From: DATFDN01 sp963818725
Lineage (GTDB): Bacteria; Pseudomonadota; Alphaproteobacteria; Acetobacterales; Acetobacteraceae
Assembly: GCA_963818725.1 (NCBI GenBank)
Contig: CAWFTU010000023.1
Location: forward strand, 186,001 to 250,000
Direction of reading: 5' to 3'
Length of the DNA: 64,000 bases
Positions within the stretch are counted from its first letter, which is position 1. Each line of letters opens with the position of its first letter. Below are positions 17,496 through 26,542 of the stretch, in pieces. Position numbers and translations under genes: made by a program. The notes under the pieces were generated by a model. That model did not search any database, was not told where the DNA came from, and saw only the letters and a list, made by a program, of their open reading frames with translations.

Positions 17496-18665
17496 ATGTT
17501 CGACCTGCCACCACGGCCACCAGCAACCGCCGCCCACCCCGCCCTCGAACACGCCGCTGGCGCCATCGCCCGCCTCGACCAGGCGCTTGCCATCCACCCG
17601 CTGCGCCCGGCCTTCCTCTACCGCGCCCGCCTCGAGGCGGTCCGCCGCCAGGCCGAGGTCGATGGCCTGGCCATCGACCCCTGGCACCTCGCCGCCCTCC
17701 TCGAGGGCCTGCGGCTGCGCATGGAGAGCGCGCTCCGCACCGTCGACCGCGGCGCGGTGTTCGCGGCCGCCCACCACGCGCTACACCTCCACCAGAGGCT
17801 CACCTCCCCGGACGAGATGCAGCAGGCCGAGATCGCCCGCGCCACCGCCCAGCTCGCCGCGGCCGAGGCCGGGGCCACGCCGCTCCTCGCGGCGGCGCGC
17901 GGCCTGCACGCCTGGCTGGCGCGGGGCGGGGAGCGGCCGCCGATGCGCGCCGCCCTCGTTGACCACTGGACGCGGCATCGCCTCCTCTCGGCCCCCGTCC
18001 CCCTGACCGGGGCCGCCGCGCTGCGGCCCGGGGTGCCCTGGGCACCGGATCTCTGGATCCCGTGTTTCCTGAGCGCCGTTGCCGAGGAGGCCGAGGACGG
18101 GCTGCGGCTGCTGCTTGACATGGAGCGGGTCTGGTTCGCCGCCCGCAGCGCCGTCGCCGACCGGCGCCGCACCTCCCGGGCCACGGCGGCGATCGACCTC
18201 ATGGCCGCCGCGCCGCTGGTCTCGGCCACCTCGCTCGCCGCCGACCTCGGCATGGCCACCAAGAACGCGGCCAAGCTGCTCGACGCGTTCTGCGCCGCGG
18301 GGATCGCCGTGGAGGTCACGCACCGGTCCAAGCGGCGGCTGTTCGCGCTGGCCACGCTGGCGCCGCTGCGCGAGGGCGTGGCGGCCCCGCGCCGGCCGGT
18401 GCCGGGACGGGGGCGGGGACGGCCCGGGACCGTCCCCCTCGAGGCGGAGGTCCAGCGCCCTCCCCTGCCCCTTCCCGAGCGTCCGTTTTCCCCCATCGAG
18501 CGTCGGGCCTTCGACTACACCGACCTGGCGCACGCCATGGCGCTGGCCGACCAGGCCATCCGGCACGCGCGGCGCGCGCTCGACACCTTGGTCAGGTCAC
18601 CCCAGCATGAGCAGGCGGAGAGCGTCGGAGGCAACGGCGTTGCGGATTCGGTCAGGCCGGCGTGA
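17496..18665 (+). CDS. DUF1612-like plasmid DNA-binding protein
   Basis: ATG at 17496 (MFDLPPRPPATAAHPALEHA) has GGAG six bases upstream; a TTG at 17439 is the alternative. The 389-residue helical protein has a central region typical of the DUF1612/HTH group of alphaproteobacterial plasmids (ALLEGLRLRMESALRTVDRG) and a helix-turn-helix near residues 260-300 (VSATSLAADLGMATKNAAKLL, then GIAVEVTHRSKRRLFAL). The linker after it is proline/arginine rich. It sits between the repeat region and the parA operon, so a replication or partition role is likely, but no catalytic motif is seen. Confidence 0.65.
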   Translation: MFDLPPRPPATAAHPALEHAAGAIARLDQALAIHPLRPAFLYRARLEAVRRQAEVDGLAIDPWHLAALLEGLRLRMESALRTVDRGAVFAAAHHALHLHQRLTSPDEMQQAEIARATAQLAAAEAGATPLLAAARGLHAWLARGGERPPMRAALVDHWTRHRLLSAPVPLTGAAALRPGVPWAPDLWIPCFLSAVAEEAEDGLRLLLDMERVWFAARSAVADRRRTSRATAAIDLMAAAPLVSATSLAADLGMATKNAAKLLDAFCAAGIAVEVTHRSKRRLFALATLAPLREGVAAPRRPVPGRGRGRPGTVPLEAEVQRPPLPLPERPFSPIERRAFDYTDLAHAMALADQAIRHARRALDTLVRSPQHEQAESVGGNGVADSVRPA

Positions 18666-18845
18666 TACGGTGTATTGCGCTTAAGTAGGCTCCGAACGGA
18701 AAGCGAGTAACCATCTCCCTGTGGAGAACCGCTCCTTTTCCCGTGCTCCACGGCCAGCATGTAGCGCCAATTGTCCAGCCACCCGCGCCAGCTTGCCCTG
18801 CGCTCAAGAGCAGCTTCAGGAACTGCATCGTGCATCACGAACCAC

Positions 18846-19232
18846 TCACCACGGCAGCCCTCTCGCCCTCATGAAGCCTTCTATCGCCTCGCCGAGAATG
18901 TCCTGAATAGGCCGTCGCTCCTGAATTGAGAGCATTTTGAGCCTTTCCCATCGTTCTTCGGGCAGGCGCAGCGTCACGCCCGGCAGGGCTCGGTTTGCGC
19001 TGTAGGTCCGGACCCGCCCGGTCGCGGTAACCTGTCGGATCCGCTGCGGCGCGCCGGCCGGCGAAGGCGAGTTCTCCGCGGACGCTGGCAAATGACCGCC
19101 AGGAGCCGCACGCCCTGCAGCTAAAGGCAGCTCAGTAGTTTGCGCCGATGGAGGGGGTGCTGCTGCAGGCGGAGACTCCGTTTGCCCGGCTGGTCGAAGA
19201 AATTGAGAAAAGCTTTTCTTGGGAACGCTCAT
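18846..19232 (-). CDS. ParA partner protein with ribbon-helix-helix-type C-terminus
   Basis: The 128-residue protein has a long proline/alanine-rich N-terminal half and a C-terminal block ALPGVTLRLPEERWERLKML followed by SIQERRPIQDILGEAIEGFM, which fits a ribbon-helix-helix DNA-binding domain. Its ATG at 19230-19232 overlaps the parA stop (ATGA), so it is translationally coupled to parA. Small RHH proteins encoded after a ParA are the centromere binders of type Ib-like plasmid partition systems (ParG, for example). The repeat array upstream of parA is the obvious candidate site. Confidence 0.7.
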   Translation of the reverse strand: MSVPKKSFSQFLRPAGQTESPPAAAPPPSAQTTELPLAAGRAAPGGHLPASAENSPSPAGAPQRIRQVTATGRVRTYSANRALPGVTLRLPEERWERLKMLSIQERRPIQDILGEAIEGFMRARGLPW

Positions 19233-19885
19233 GTTGTCGCCAACTCCCGCGTGAGCAGGTCTGCAGTGTCGAGCCTGTCAAGCTCCTTCCACATTGCCTT
19301 AATCTCTTGTGCCGCCTTGCTGTGGGGCTCGAACTCAGCGACGGCCTGACCTTGGGTGAGGGCGCGGCGATAGACCTTCCGCTCGCCCATCCACGTCGAA
19401 AGCAAGGGCAAACCGAGAGCTTCCAGGGCTCTCGCGGTCTCGCCCGTTTCCTCGTCCTTTCTCGGTGGAGCTCGGGTAAGGACTGCCACGGCCGGAACCT
19501 TTGCCGCCCGGAGCAGATCGACTGTCCGCTGTGTAGCGGCTACGTCCAATACTGATGGCTGAACCGGCACAATCGCGAGATCGACGGAGCGTGCAACCAT
19601 CTCGATTGCCGGCGCGGTGTGCGGGGCCGTGTCAATGAAGACAACCTGATAGCCGTCACTATCGGCTGCCTCAAGAGCGTCACGGAGCTCCGCGGCTAGC
19701 ACCGGCGCTACCGGCGGAGAGAGTTCACCCCTCGCCGCCCCCCACACGGCTGAAGCACTTCCCTGCGGATCGGTGTCGATAATTGCCGTTTTATACCCGG
19801 CATGTTCAGCAGCCACGGCGAGATGGACGCAAAGAGTGGTCTTTGCGGCTCCCCCCTTCTGTTGGACGAGAACAATTCGTCGCAT
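19229..19885 (-). CDS. parA: ParA-family partition ATPase
   Basis: The 218-residue ParA has the deviant Walker A motif QQKGGAAKTTLCVHLA with the signature lysine, then IIDTDPQGSAS, and a Walker B-like VVFIDTAPHTAP. Start MRRIVLVQQ at 19885 has GAGAGG just upstream; an ATG four codons earlier is also possible, and the frame remains open beyond it. The size, without an N-terminal DNA-binding domain, fits type Ib plasmid partition ATPases. It moves plasmid copies apart together with the coupled small protein. Confidence 0.9.
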   Translation of the reverse strand: MRRIVLVQQKGGAAKTTLCVHLAVAAEHAGYKTAIIDTDPQGSASAVWGAARGELSPPVAPVLAAELRDALEAADSDGYQVVFIDTAPHTAPAIEMVARSVDLAIVPVQPSVLDVAATQRTVDLLRAAKVPAVAVLTRAPPRKDEETGETARALEALGLPLLSTWMGERKVYRRALTQGQAVAEFEPHSKAAQEIKAMWKELDRLDTADLLTRELATT

Positions 19886-19904
19886 TGGGCCTCTCATGTG
19901 GTGC

Positions 19905-20420
19905 GTGGCTCGTGATGCACGAAGCACGTCGGAATACGAGGTGACTGCCACGCTCGTTGAAAATGCGGAAGAGGCTGCGTGCGTCGTGCAGCGTGATGTT
20001 CGAAGCGTGATGCACCAGAGCCACATCAGTTACCGCTCATGACTATGATGCGTGCATCACGGCAAGTGTAACACCACCAGGGTGGTATACCGACCAGACC
20101 AGCAGCAGGCGCAGGATACTAATTCGGTTCACAAGTGTGATGCACGCATCACCGAGACGAGTCATGTCAGGCCGAGCCCAGGCCAGAACTTCCGCGTTGG
20201 CACGGAGAAGGCTTGCCTCCTGCGGCCGCGCCTTGGAGGTCCTGTGCGGTGCATGCCCTCCAAGGCGGGAGAAGCCGCGGGTCGCCGACCGCGTGTGATG
20301 CGTGATGCAAAAAGCACCTGAGGAACTAACGTCAGGTGCGGTGCGTGATGCGCAGTGCGCGATGCGTGATGTATGATGCAGGCGAAAACCGTTGGCCGCT
20401 GGTGATGCGCGATGCACGAA
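19905..20420. repeat. GTGATGC repeat array upstream of parA (candidate centromere)
   Basis: The motif TGATGC occurs more than ten times in both orientations: for example at about 19912, 19994, 20010, 20046, 20140, 20298, 20306, 20347, 20362, 20376 and 20403. Two sites are palindromes, TGATGCGTGCATCA (about 20047) and TGATGCACGCATCA (about 20138). The array lies directly before the parA-RHH operon, where type Ib plasmids have their parC-type centromere and autoregulatory operators. No convincing gene lies across it; the long frames there are made by the repeats. Confidence 0.6.
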
Positions 20421-20593
20421 TCTGGACCGAGAATGGAGGACCCCGTCCCTCATCCCAAGCCGGGCACCCGACCTGGCGACGAACTCCCACCCGAGTGACG
20501 ACACATGGCTCGCCGATGGAGGACCGGCGTGGGTCATGTGCGTCATGGTGGCCACCATGCCAATGCTATCCAGTAAGAGGCCAGGGATGACCC

Positions 20594-20959
20594 TCACGAC
20601 CCGGGGCTTTTGCTCCCCATTGGATCCAGCAGCTGGGCGAGCGTGATGCGCAGCGTTGGCAGACCGCTCTCGACCACACCCCACACCAGCCGGTCATCGA
20701 CCGTGGCGTAGCCATGGATCAGCACGTTCCGGAAAGCCACGATGCGGGGGAGATCTGGAATACCAGCGGCCAGGCCCGGTTCCACCCGACGCAGGCCAGC
20801 GAGGGCCTCGCCCATGACCTCGAACTGTCGCTCGACCGCAGAGCGCAGCATCTCGTCAGCCAGGTAGTCATCGTAGCCGCGGCCGGCCGTGAAGCGGGCA
20901 ATGCGCTCGGCCGCACGGTGGGCGTCCCAGAGATACTTCGCGGCATGATCAGGGATCAT
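20594..20959 (-). CDS. hepT: HepT-family HEPN toxin
   Basis: The 121-residue helical protein has the HEPN active-site motif RX4HXY as RNVLIHGY (about residues 79-86) in the usual context IVAFRNVLIHGYATVDD. ATG at 20957-20959 overlaps the mntA stop in ATGA, so the two are coupled. HepT is an RNase or related toxin; MntA AMPylates it near the active site. The pair is complete and sits next to the partition region, where it would stabilise a plasmid. Its last bases lie close to the repeat array. Confidence 0.88.
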   Translation of the reverse strand: MIPDHAAKYLWDAHRAAERIARFTAGRGYDDYLADEMLRSAVERQFEVMGEALAGLRRVEPGLAAGIPDLPRIVAFRNVLIHGYATVDDRLVWGVVESGLPTLRITLAQLLDPMGSKSPGS

Positions 20960-21249
20960 CCCGACGGGAACAGCTGCTTCCGCTGCGCCTCGAGTTGGCG
21001 GCGCAGGTAGGGGTTCTCCAGGGCGGGCTCGGTAAGAAGATCCACTTCCCGCCCGAACAGCCCCGCCAGGGCTTCGCGCAGGCCGAAATAGGCGTCGGCA
21101 TAGGCGCCTTCCGGCAGATCCTCGAAGGCGACGAGGAAGTCGAGGTCGCTGCGCGTGGGATCGAAACGCCGGTCGGCGGCTGAACCAAAGAGGTCGAGGC
21201 GACGGACATGGAACCGCCGGCAGAGGGCAGGGAGGTCGTCCGGCATCAT
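20956..21249 (-). CDS. mntA: MntA-family nucleotidyltransferase antitoxin
   Basis: This is the minimal nucleotidyltransferase of the HepT/MntA type. The catalytic GSX10DXD motif is visible as LFGSAADRRFDPTRSDLDFL. The start MMPDDLPALCRRFHVRRLDL at 21249 fits family length (97 residues); a longer form from ATG 21279 is possible but adds a proline-rich stretch. It lies first in a two-gene operon with hepT, the usual order. Confidence 0.88.
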   Translation of the reverse strand: MMPDDLPALCRRFHVRRLDLFGSAADRRFDPTRSDLDFLVAFEDLPEGAYADAYFGLREALAGLFGREVDLLTEPALENPYLRRQLEAQRKQLFPSG

Positions 21250-21534
21250 GGGGCGTGTGCGGGCTGGTGGGGGATCCATCTCTCGACACTAGCACGGCGG
21301 CCGAGCCTGGCGCCCACGGGCCTTATCTATTAGAGCGCGAACAACGTCCAGGTGAATCTACAGGGTGTCAGTCTTGTTCCGGGGTAGACTGCGGCGCTGG
21401 TCTCCAGCCTACAATGGTGCGCACGCAGAGCCGGGCGTGGTTCAGAAAGTGCCAGATACCGTTGGCGAAGTCGGCAGTCGGTGTGACGGTGGCGGAGTTG
21501 GATGGATTTCCTGTCCGGAGGGAGGCCACCTGCC

Positions 21535-21822
21535 ATGTCGCTCCGCCCACAGCAGTCAATCCCCCCCGTGCCCGACGACACCGCCCGCATCGCCCGGGCC
21601 GCCTTCCGGCGCGGCAACCCGTATGTGCTCCTGCGTGACCAGCTCGGCGCCGTGTTCGACGACGCTGGCTTCGCCGATCTCTACCCCGCTCTCGGGCAGC
21701 CCGCTTACGCTCCGTGGCGCCTCGCGCTGGTCACGCTCATGCAGTTCCGCGAAGGGCTGAGCGACCGACAGGCGGCCGAGGCGGTGCGCAGCCGGATCGA
21801 CTGGAAATACCTGCTCGCCCCA
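21535..21822 (+). pseudogene. IS1182-family transposase, N-terminal fragment
   Basis: The frame MSLRPQQSIPPVPDDTARIA then ARAAFRRGNPYVLLRDQLG, GQPAYAPWRLALVTLMQFRE and SDRQAAEAVRSRIDWKYLL is the typical IS1182 N-terminal region. It breaks off at 21822, where MITE-2 has inserted after DWKYLL; the rest of the gene is not found beyond the MITE. The start is preceded by a GGAGGG stretch. About 230 bp upstream of the ATG hold no other gene. Confidence 0.85.
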
Positions 21823-22169
21823 GCGTGTTGCATGGACCCCCGACTGAGCCCCATGGAATTGAGAAGCGAATTCAGTCAGTTACTTTGGATGTAGATGCGA
21901 CCTAGATGATAAGAGTTCGCAATTAGCACCAATACGGTTCACTTTAGTTGTTTGTGCCGCAGGGAGAACCAAGGCGGATGCTGCATTTTCAATTGGTTGG
22001 TATTCGGCCGATAGCTTAAGTGAACAGGATTTTGCCTTAAGTGAACCGTATTGCAATTAGCACCCGAAAATTGATTGGACCGCAACAATTCGTGCCAATT
22101 TAGGCCCAAGTCTCGTCTTTGGTCTGCGCTAACTCATTGGAATTGCCCAAAGCGATCCATGCAACACGC
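21823..22169 (+). repeat. MITE-2 copy 1, containing a MITE-1
   Basis: The ends GCGTGTTGCATGGA and its inverse TCCATGCAACACGC bound a non-coding element of about 213 bp once the internal MITE-1 and its duplication are removed. The same 14-bp end occurs at the 3' terminus of IS5a (5004 and 59632), so IS5a transposase is the probable mobiliser. Here MITE-1 sits at 21930, a different place from the other two copies. Confidence 0.85.
21930..22053 (-). repeat. MITE-1 copy 2
   Basis: 124 bp, inverted relative to copy 1, with CAATACGG ends and a perfect 10-bp duplication CAATTAGCAC at 21920-21929 and 22054-22063. It lies inside MITE-2 copy 1. Confidence 0.9.
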
Positions 22170-22234
22170 TGGTTGCGGGTGGAAGCTACTACGACGATGA
22201 CTTGCCGCAGCCGGGGAGGGGGTTGAAAGAACCC

Positions 22235-22279
22235 CCGAACTTTCCCGACCGCCTCCAGGGTAGCCGAACTTTCTCGACC
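22235..22279 (+). repeat. Iterons downstream of repA
   Basis: Two direct repeats, CCGAACTTTCCCGACC (22235-22250) and CCGAACTTTCTCGACC (22264-22279), end exactly at the repA stop codon (22280). Matching units lie upstream of repA at 23391-23624. Such iterons bind the RepA initiator. Confidence 0.75.
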
Positions 22280-23332
22280 TCAGGCGGCGGGGAGGGCGCG
22301 ACGTCTGCGTGGGGGAGGGGAGGGGTGCAGGATGACCCCATGAGCGGTCACCTCGAAGCGGGCCGCTGGGTAGATAGAGCGTGCCAGCTCCAAGGATTCG
22401 GCGAACGGCGCTTTGAAATGTTTCAAGACGCCCACCCCATGCCCGAACTGCGCCCGCAGGGCCGCCCAGGAGATCGGCGTGTCCTCCTCGAGGGCCGGAA
22501 GGCGGTAGCAAAGCCAGCAGTAGACATCGAGCGCCATCGCGCTGTTGCGGATCCGGCCGACGGCATCGCGGTCGATCGCCACCGGATGTCTACGGAGGCT
22601 GTCGTAGTAAGCTTGGGACAGGCGCAGCCGCTTGATGAACGGTCGGCCACTATCGGTGTCATACTCGAAAGCCTCGACAATCCGGTCGTTTATCACGAAT
22701 CCCTTAATGTCCGACCCGATGCGGAACGAGACCCGACAGCGCGCGAGCCGTTCCAGCTGCCCCAGTACCGAGGCGGCGACCTTTCCGCCGTCCGGTAGGC
22801 TAAGGCGGCGCAGGACGTCATAAGCCGTCTCGCCCAGTTCGATGTCACGGCTGCCGCGCTCCAGGCACTCCGAGCTGACTGAGATCTACAGCACCCGCGC
22901 GTACGCCCCGAACGGCACCCCGACCTGCTGCAGCGTTCCGTCGTCCAGCGCCCGCGAGCCGCCCTCGACGATGATCGCCGGGTAGGGGGTATCAATGCGC
23001 CATGCCTGCTCGGCCGCGCCCTTCGGGCGGCGGTAGGGCAGTCCGAGCATGCACCAGCCGCTGTAGACGTAGCCCGCCGCCCCCTCTGGGCTGCCAGTCT
23101 TCGCCAATGCCTCAGCGGTCTCGGCCGCCGCCGCGATGATCCGAGGACCCCGGGGACCGGCGAGCAGGTCGACCGGGGCGCGGCGCCCTGCCTCCGGTAG
23201 GGATCGAGTTGCAAACGCCGCGGCTCCGCGACGCCCTCCCTTGGCGCGCAGGATGTCGTGGACGGTTGCCGACGGCTCAACGGGAGCCGGGTCCGGCATG
23301 ATGTCCCCGAACATATCTCTCTGCGTCGCCAC
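22280..23332 (-). pseudogene. repA: Iteron-plasmid replication initiator RepA with in-frame amber codon
   Basis: ATG at 23330-23332 starts MATQRDMFGDIMPDPAPVEP. The protein continues through YSGWCMLGLPYRRPKG and GVPFGAYARVL, then meets TAG at 22886-22888. After it, the same frame carries on without shift: ERGSRDIELGETAYDVLRRL, a winged-helix-like stretch, NSAMALDVYCWLCYRLPALE and DTPISWAALRAQFGHG to a stop at 22280. The second half is the RepA_C replication protein family. Total length would be 350 residues, normal for this group. Iterons flank both ends. One codon change would restore it; as written, replication from this module should fail unless TAG is suppressed. Confidence 0.85.
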
Positions 23333-23390
23333 CGCAACTCCTCAGAGCAGCTTTGCCGACCATGCAGTGCTCTGGCGTTGCACAGGAAGA

Positions 23391-23624
23391 CCGAACTTTC
23401 CCGGCCCTAGCCGAACTTTCCCGACCCACGGCAATAAGGAAGAATCAGAATGAGGATTGATAGTGTTCGGCGTGAAAGTTCGGAGGATAACTGCCACAAG
23501 TCCCTGTAATTTCCGCGTTTTCGCCCTTGGGCCAGGTCGGAAAGGTTCGGGGTCGTGGGCTGTTTGGTCGTGCCGAGTCGATCGCCATGCCGCGCGCGAC
23601 CCCAGGTCGGTCGGAAAAGTTCGG
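23391..23624. repeat. Iteron region upstream of repA (candidate oriV)
   Basis: Five units related to CCGAACTTTCCCGACC are seen: direct at 23391-23406 and 23411-23426, inverted at 23474-23483 (partial), 23535-23550 and 23609-23624. AT-rich sequence (AATAAGGAAGAATCAGAATGA) lies between the second and third. With the two units after the gene this is the layout of an iteron-controlled plasmid origin. Confidence 0.75.
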
Positions 23625-23704
23625 TAACTAGGCCGCCGGAGTCGCCTGCAGAGAGTTGGGGAGATGTGGCCGTCCGGGTCGAGTATGTGGAAGTCCGCTC
23701 CCCA

Positions 23705-24050
23705 GCGTGTTGCATGGACCCCTGACTGAGCCCCATGGAATTGAGAAGCGAATTCAGTCAGTTACTTTGGATGTAGATGCGACCTAGATGATAAGAGTTC
23801 GCAATTAGCACCGAAAATTGATTGGACCGCAACAATTCGTGCCAATTTAGGCCCAAGTCTCGCCTTTGGTCTGCGCTAACTCCAATACGGTTCACTTAAG
23901 GCAAAATCCTGTTCACTTAAGCTATCGGCCGAATACCAACCAATTGAAAATGCAGCATTCGCCTTGGTTCTCCCTGCGGCACAAACAACTAAAGTGAACC
24001 GTATTGGCGCTAACTCATTGGAATTGCCCAAAGCGATCCATGCAACACGC
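23705..24050 (+). repeat. MITE-2 copy 2, containing a MITE-1
   Basis: Same 14-bp ends as copy 1 (GCGTGTTGCATGGA). It has cut a histidine kinase gene: the residues after VLVVDDEPT on the minus strand are read from the MITE. Its internal MITE-1 is at the same position as in copy 3 at 48.6 kb, so copies 2 and 3 share a common nested ancestor. Confidence 0.85.
23883..24006 (+). repeat. MITE-1 copy 3
   Basis: 124 bp with CAATACGG ends, inside MITE-2 copy 2, flanked by a perfect 10-bp duplication GCGCTAACTC (23873-23882 and 24007-24016). Confidence 0.9.
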
Positions 24051-24775
24051 TGTCGGCTCGTCGTCGACCACCAGCACCGTCTCGCCCTGGCCGGCGCGCG
24101 GTGCCTCCCCCAACCCGGCGGGGCTCTCCGGGCCACCCTCCTGGCCATGGTGGCGGGGCAGGTAGAGGCACACCGTCGTGCCCCGGCCCACCTCGGAGTA
24201 GATCCGCGCCTGACCACCTGATTGGCGCGCGAAGCCGTGGATCATGGAGAGGCCCAGGCCGGTGCCCAGGCCGAGCGGCTTGGTGGTGAAGAACGGGTCG
24301 AAGGCGCGCCTGGCGACCTCGGGCGCCATGCCGGTTCCCGTGTCGGTGACGCAGAGCGACAGATACTGCCCCGGGAGCAGGTCCCGCTCGCGCCCCGCGC
24401 GCTCGTCGAGCCACTTGTTCGCCGTCTCGATGGTCAGCCGCCCGCCCGCGGGCATGGCGTCGCGGGCGTTGATGCACAGGTTGAGCAGCGCGCTCTCGAG
24501 CTGGTTGCGATCGATGAGCGCGGTCCACAGGCCGGCCGCGCCGACCACCTCGAGCTCCACCGCCGCGCCCATGGTGCGGCGGATCAGCTCCTCCATGCCC
24601 GCAACCAGGCGGTTGATGTTGGTGGGCTTCGGGTCAAGCGTCTGCCGCCGCGCGAAGGCCAGCAGTCGCTGGGTCAGCGCGGCGGCTCGCCTGGCCGCGC
24701 CCTGGGCCGCGGTGACGTAGCGGTCGAGATCGCCGAGCCGGCCCTGCGCCAGCCGCATCTGCTTTGCGCGCCTGC
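24051..24775 (-). pseudogene. Hybrid sensor histidine kinase, internal fragment
   Basis: The fragment has the end of a dimerisation region (RAAALTQRLLAFARRQTLDP) and a full HATPase_c domain: N box ALLNLCINARDAM, G1 box VTDTGTGMAP, F box FDPFFTTKP and G2 box GLGTGLGLSMIHGFA. A receiver domain starts (GETVLVVDDEPT) but is cut by MITE-2 at 24050. The phosphorylated histidine and any sensor region are missing because the 5' side joins an IS1595 fragment at about 24776. The signal and partner are unknown. Confidence 0.85.
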
Positions 24776-24777
24776 GG

Positions 24778-25653
24778 TGGCCGGAGACCGTTGGCAAGCC
24801 GGTCTGTCCGCGCTGCGGCTGCCAGACTTGCTACGATTGTCGCCGTTCGGCCCATCAACCCCGCTGGCGCTGCAAAGCCTGCGGGTCTAACTTCTCGACT
24901 ACCTCCGGCACCCTGTTCGCCCACCACAAGCTGCCGCTCAAACGCTACCTGATGGCCATCGCGGTGTTCTGCAACGAGGTGAAGGGCAAGAGCATGCTCG
25001 CATTCGCCCGTGACCTCGATGTCCAGTACAAGACCGCCTTCGTGCTGGCGCACAAGCTGCGTGAGGCCATGGCGTCCAGCACCCACGCGCTTCGCCTCGG
25101 TGGTGAAGGGCGGACGGCGGAGGTCGATGGTGCCTACTTCGGTGGTCACATCCGGCCGGAGAACCTGGCCGCGAACCGGACCGACCGGCGGCTTGCTGAG
25201 AACCGACCAGGGAACCGCCAGGTTGTCGTGGTCATGCGCGAACGCGGCGGTCGAACGCTGGCGCAAGTGTTTGCCGCTGAAGCGGACGCCGTGGCCACGG
25301 TCCGCCTGCGAATCGCCAAGGGTACCACGATCCATGCCGACGAGAACTCCGCCTGGGACCAACTGCACGCCACGTCCGCCATGCGGCGGATCAATCACCA
25401 GGCTGGCTACAGCGTCGACGGGGCCTGCACCAATGGCGCTGAATCCTACTTCTCCCGCTTACGGCGGGGTGAACTTGGCCATCACCATCATATCGCCGGT
25501 CCCTACCTCGCCCGCTACGCTCAGGAGGCGGCCTGGCGCGAGGATTTCCGCCGTGTCAGCAACGGTGGGCAGGTTCACCGCGTGGTCGAGCTGGCGATGC
25601 GATGTAGGCCGTCGGTCGATTTCTGCGGCTACTGGCAACGATCCCGGGTATAG
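24778..25653 (+). pseudogene. IS1595-family transposase, 5' truncated
   Basis: From WPETVGKPVCPRCG the frame carries the N-terminal zinc ribbon (CPRCG ... CKACGSNFSTTSGTLF), then LPLKRYLMAIAVFCNEVKGK and an ISXO2-like DDE domain: AEVDGAYFGGHIRPEN (first Asp), HADENSAWDQL (second Asp) and GACTNGAESYFSRLRRGELG with the late Asn/Glu. The end at 25653 looks natural. The first few dozen codons are lost at the junction with the histidine kinase fragment, so it may be inactive. Confidence 0.85.
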
Positions 25654-26033
25654 TTTTCGAAGGTGCCACGCAACCTCATGCGGCGAAGCGCTTGGTATAC
25701 GCGGCGACGCATGGCTCTCCGCATGGCGCCATCGCCGGCATCCAGTCCCTTGCGCCGCATCAGCGAGACCGCGATGTCGTCGGTAGTCAGCGGTTTGCCG
25801 TCTGCCTCGCGCAACGCATCCTGGCATCCCCGGCTGAACTCGCGCGAGGTGAAGTGCGGACACCGCTTGCGCGGTGCAAACGCCCGGACTGATGGGACCA
25901 GCGCCTAAAGCTTCGCTTCAACCTCGGCGAGGGTAGCCCGATAGACCCCGGCTCTGCGCTCGAAATCCTGCAAGCCGAGTGTCAGGCGCCTGCGCCGTGC
26001 ATAAAGGCTCGCAATCGTCCGTTCGCGTGTCAT
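25629..26033 (-). pseudogene. Conserved hypothetical protein with in-frame amber codon
   Basis: ATG at 26031-26033 starts MTRERTIASLYARRRRLTLG, followed by a coiled-coil-like stretch (FERRAGVYRATLAEVEAKL), a TAG at 25905-25907, then ALVPSVRAFAPRKRCPHFTS and a winged-helix-like region (LREADGKPLTTDDIAVSLMR, RRVYQALRRMRLRGTFENY). Both halves are in one frame and together make the usual 134 residues of a protein often seen beside transposons in Acetobacteraceae; I know it only as hypothetical. Without the amber it would be intact. Confidence 0.6.
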
Positions 26034-26110
26034 AGATGAAGCGTAGATTTTGTCGCACCAGACTCAACCTCGCTGAAGTGGGCGCTGCTACATAAGACCG
26101 GACTGATCGT

Positions 26111-26542
26111 ATGAGCGCTCGCAGTCAGCGGATCGAGTTGATCACGCGGGGCGAGCGGCGGCGGCGTTGGTCAGTTGAGCAGAAGCGCGAGATTGCGGCG
26201 GAGAGCCTGGAGCCTGGCGTATCGCCGATCACGGTGGCGCGGCGCTACGGCATCAGCAGTGGCCTACTTTATACGTGGCGACGACATCTGCTGGAAGGAT
26301 CGCTCGGGGTCACCCGTCAGCCTGCGGCGAAGTTCGCGCGTGTTGAAGTGATGGCGATGCCGTCCGATCCGGCGCCGGTGACACGGCCTGCTGGGCAGCC
26401 ATCGGCGGCTCCATCGGGTCCGTTGCACCAGCCTGACGGGATGATCGAAATAGTGCTGCCTGGCGGTGTGAGCGTGCGGGTGGATGCGCAGGTGGACAGC
26501 GGCGCGCTTCGTCGAGTGCTCGCTGCGCTGGCGCGGCGATGA
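26111..26542 (+). CDS. tnpA: IS66 TnpA
   Basis: The 143-residue protein has the IS66 OrfA layout: an N-terminal helix-turn-helix (RRRRWSVEQKREIAAESLEP, ITVARRYGISSGLLYTWRR), a variable middle, and the C-terminal GMIEIVLPGGVSVRVDAQVD followed by LRRVLAALARR. It is complete and binds the element ends. Its stop overlaps the start of tnpB (ATGA at 26539-26542). Confidence 0.88.
   Translation: MSARSQRIELITRGERRRRWSVEQKREIAAESLEPGVSPITVARRYGISSGLLYTWRRHLLEGSLGVTRQPAAKFARVEVMAMPSDPAPVTRPAGQPSAAPSGPLHQPDGMIEIVLPGGVSVRVDAQVDSGALRRVLAALARR

Noticed and set aside
19381..20660. CRISPR array at the TGATGC repeats
   Set aside because: Units are only 6-7 bp, occur in both orientations and at irregular spacing, with no cas genes; centromere or operator sites fit better.
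20043..20684. 213-codon minus-strand frame rich in His, Ser and Arg across the TGATGC repeats
   Set aside because: Its peptide repeats (HHT, SRIAHCASRT) are translations of the DNA repeat array, it overlaps hepT, and it has no family match; the DNA repeats explain it.
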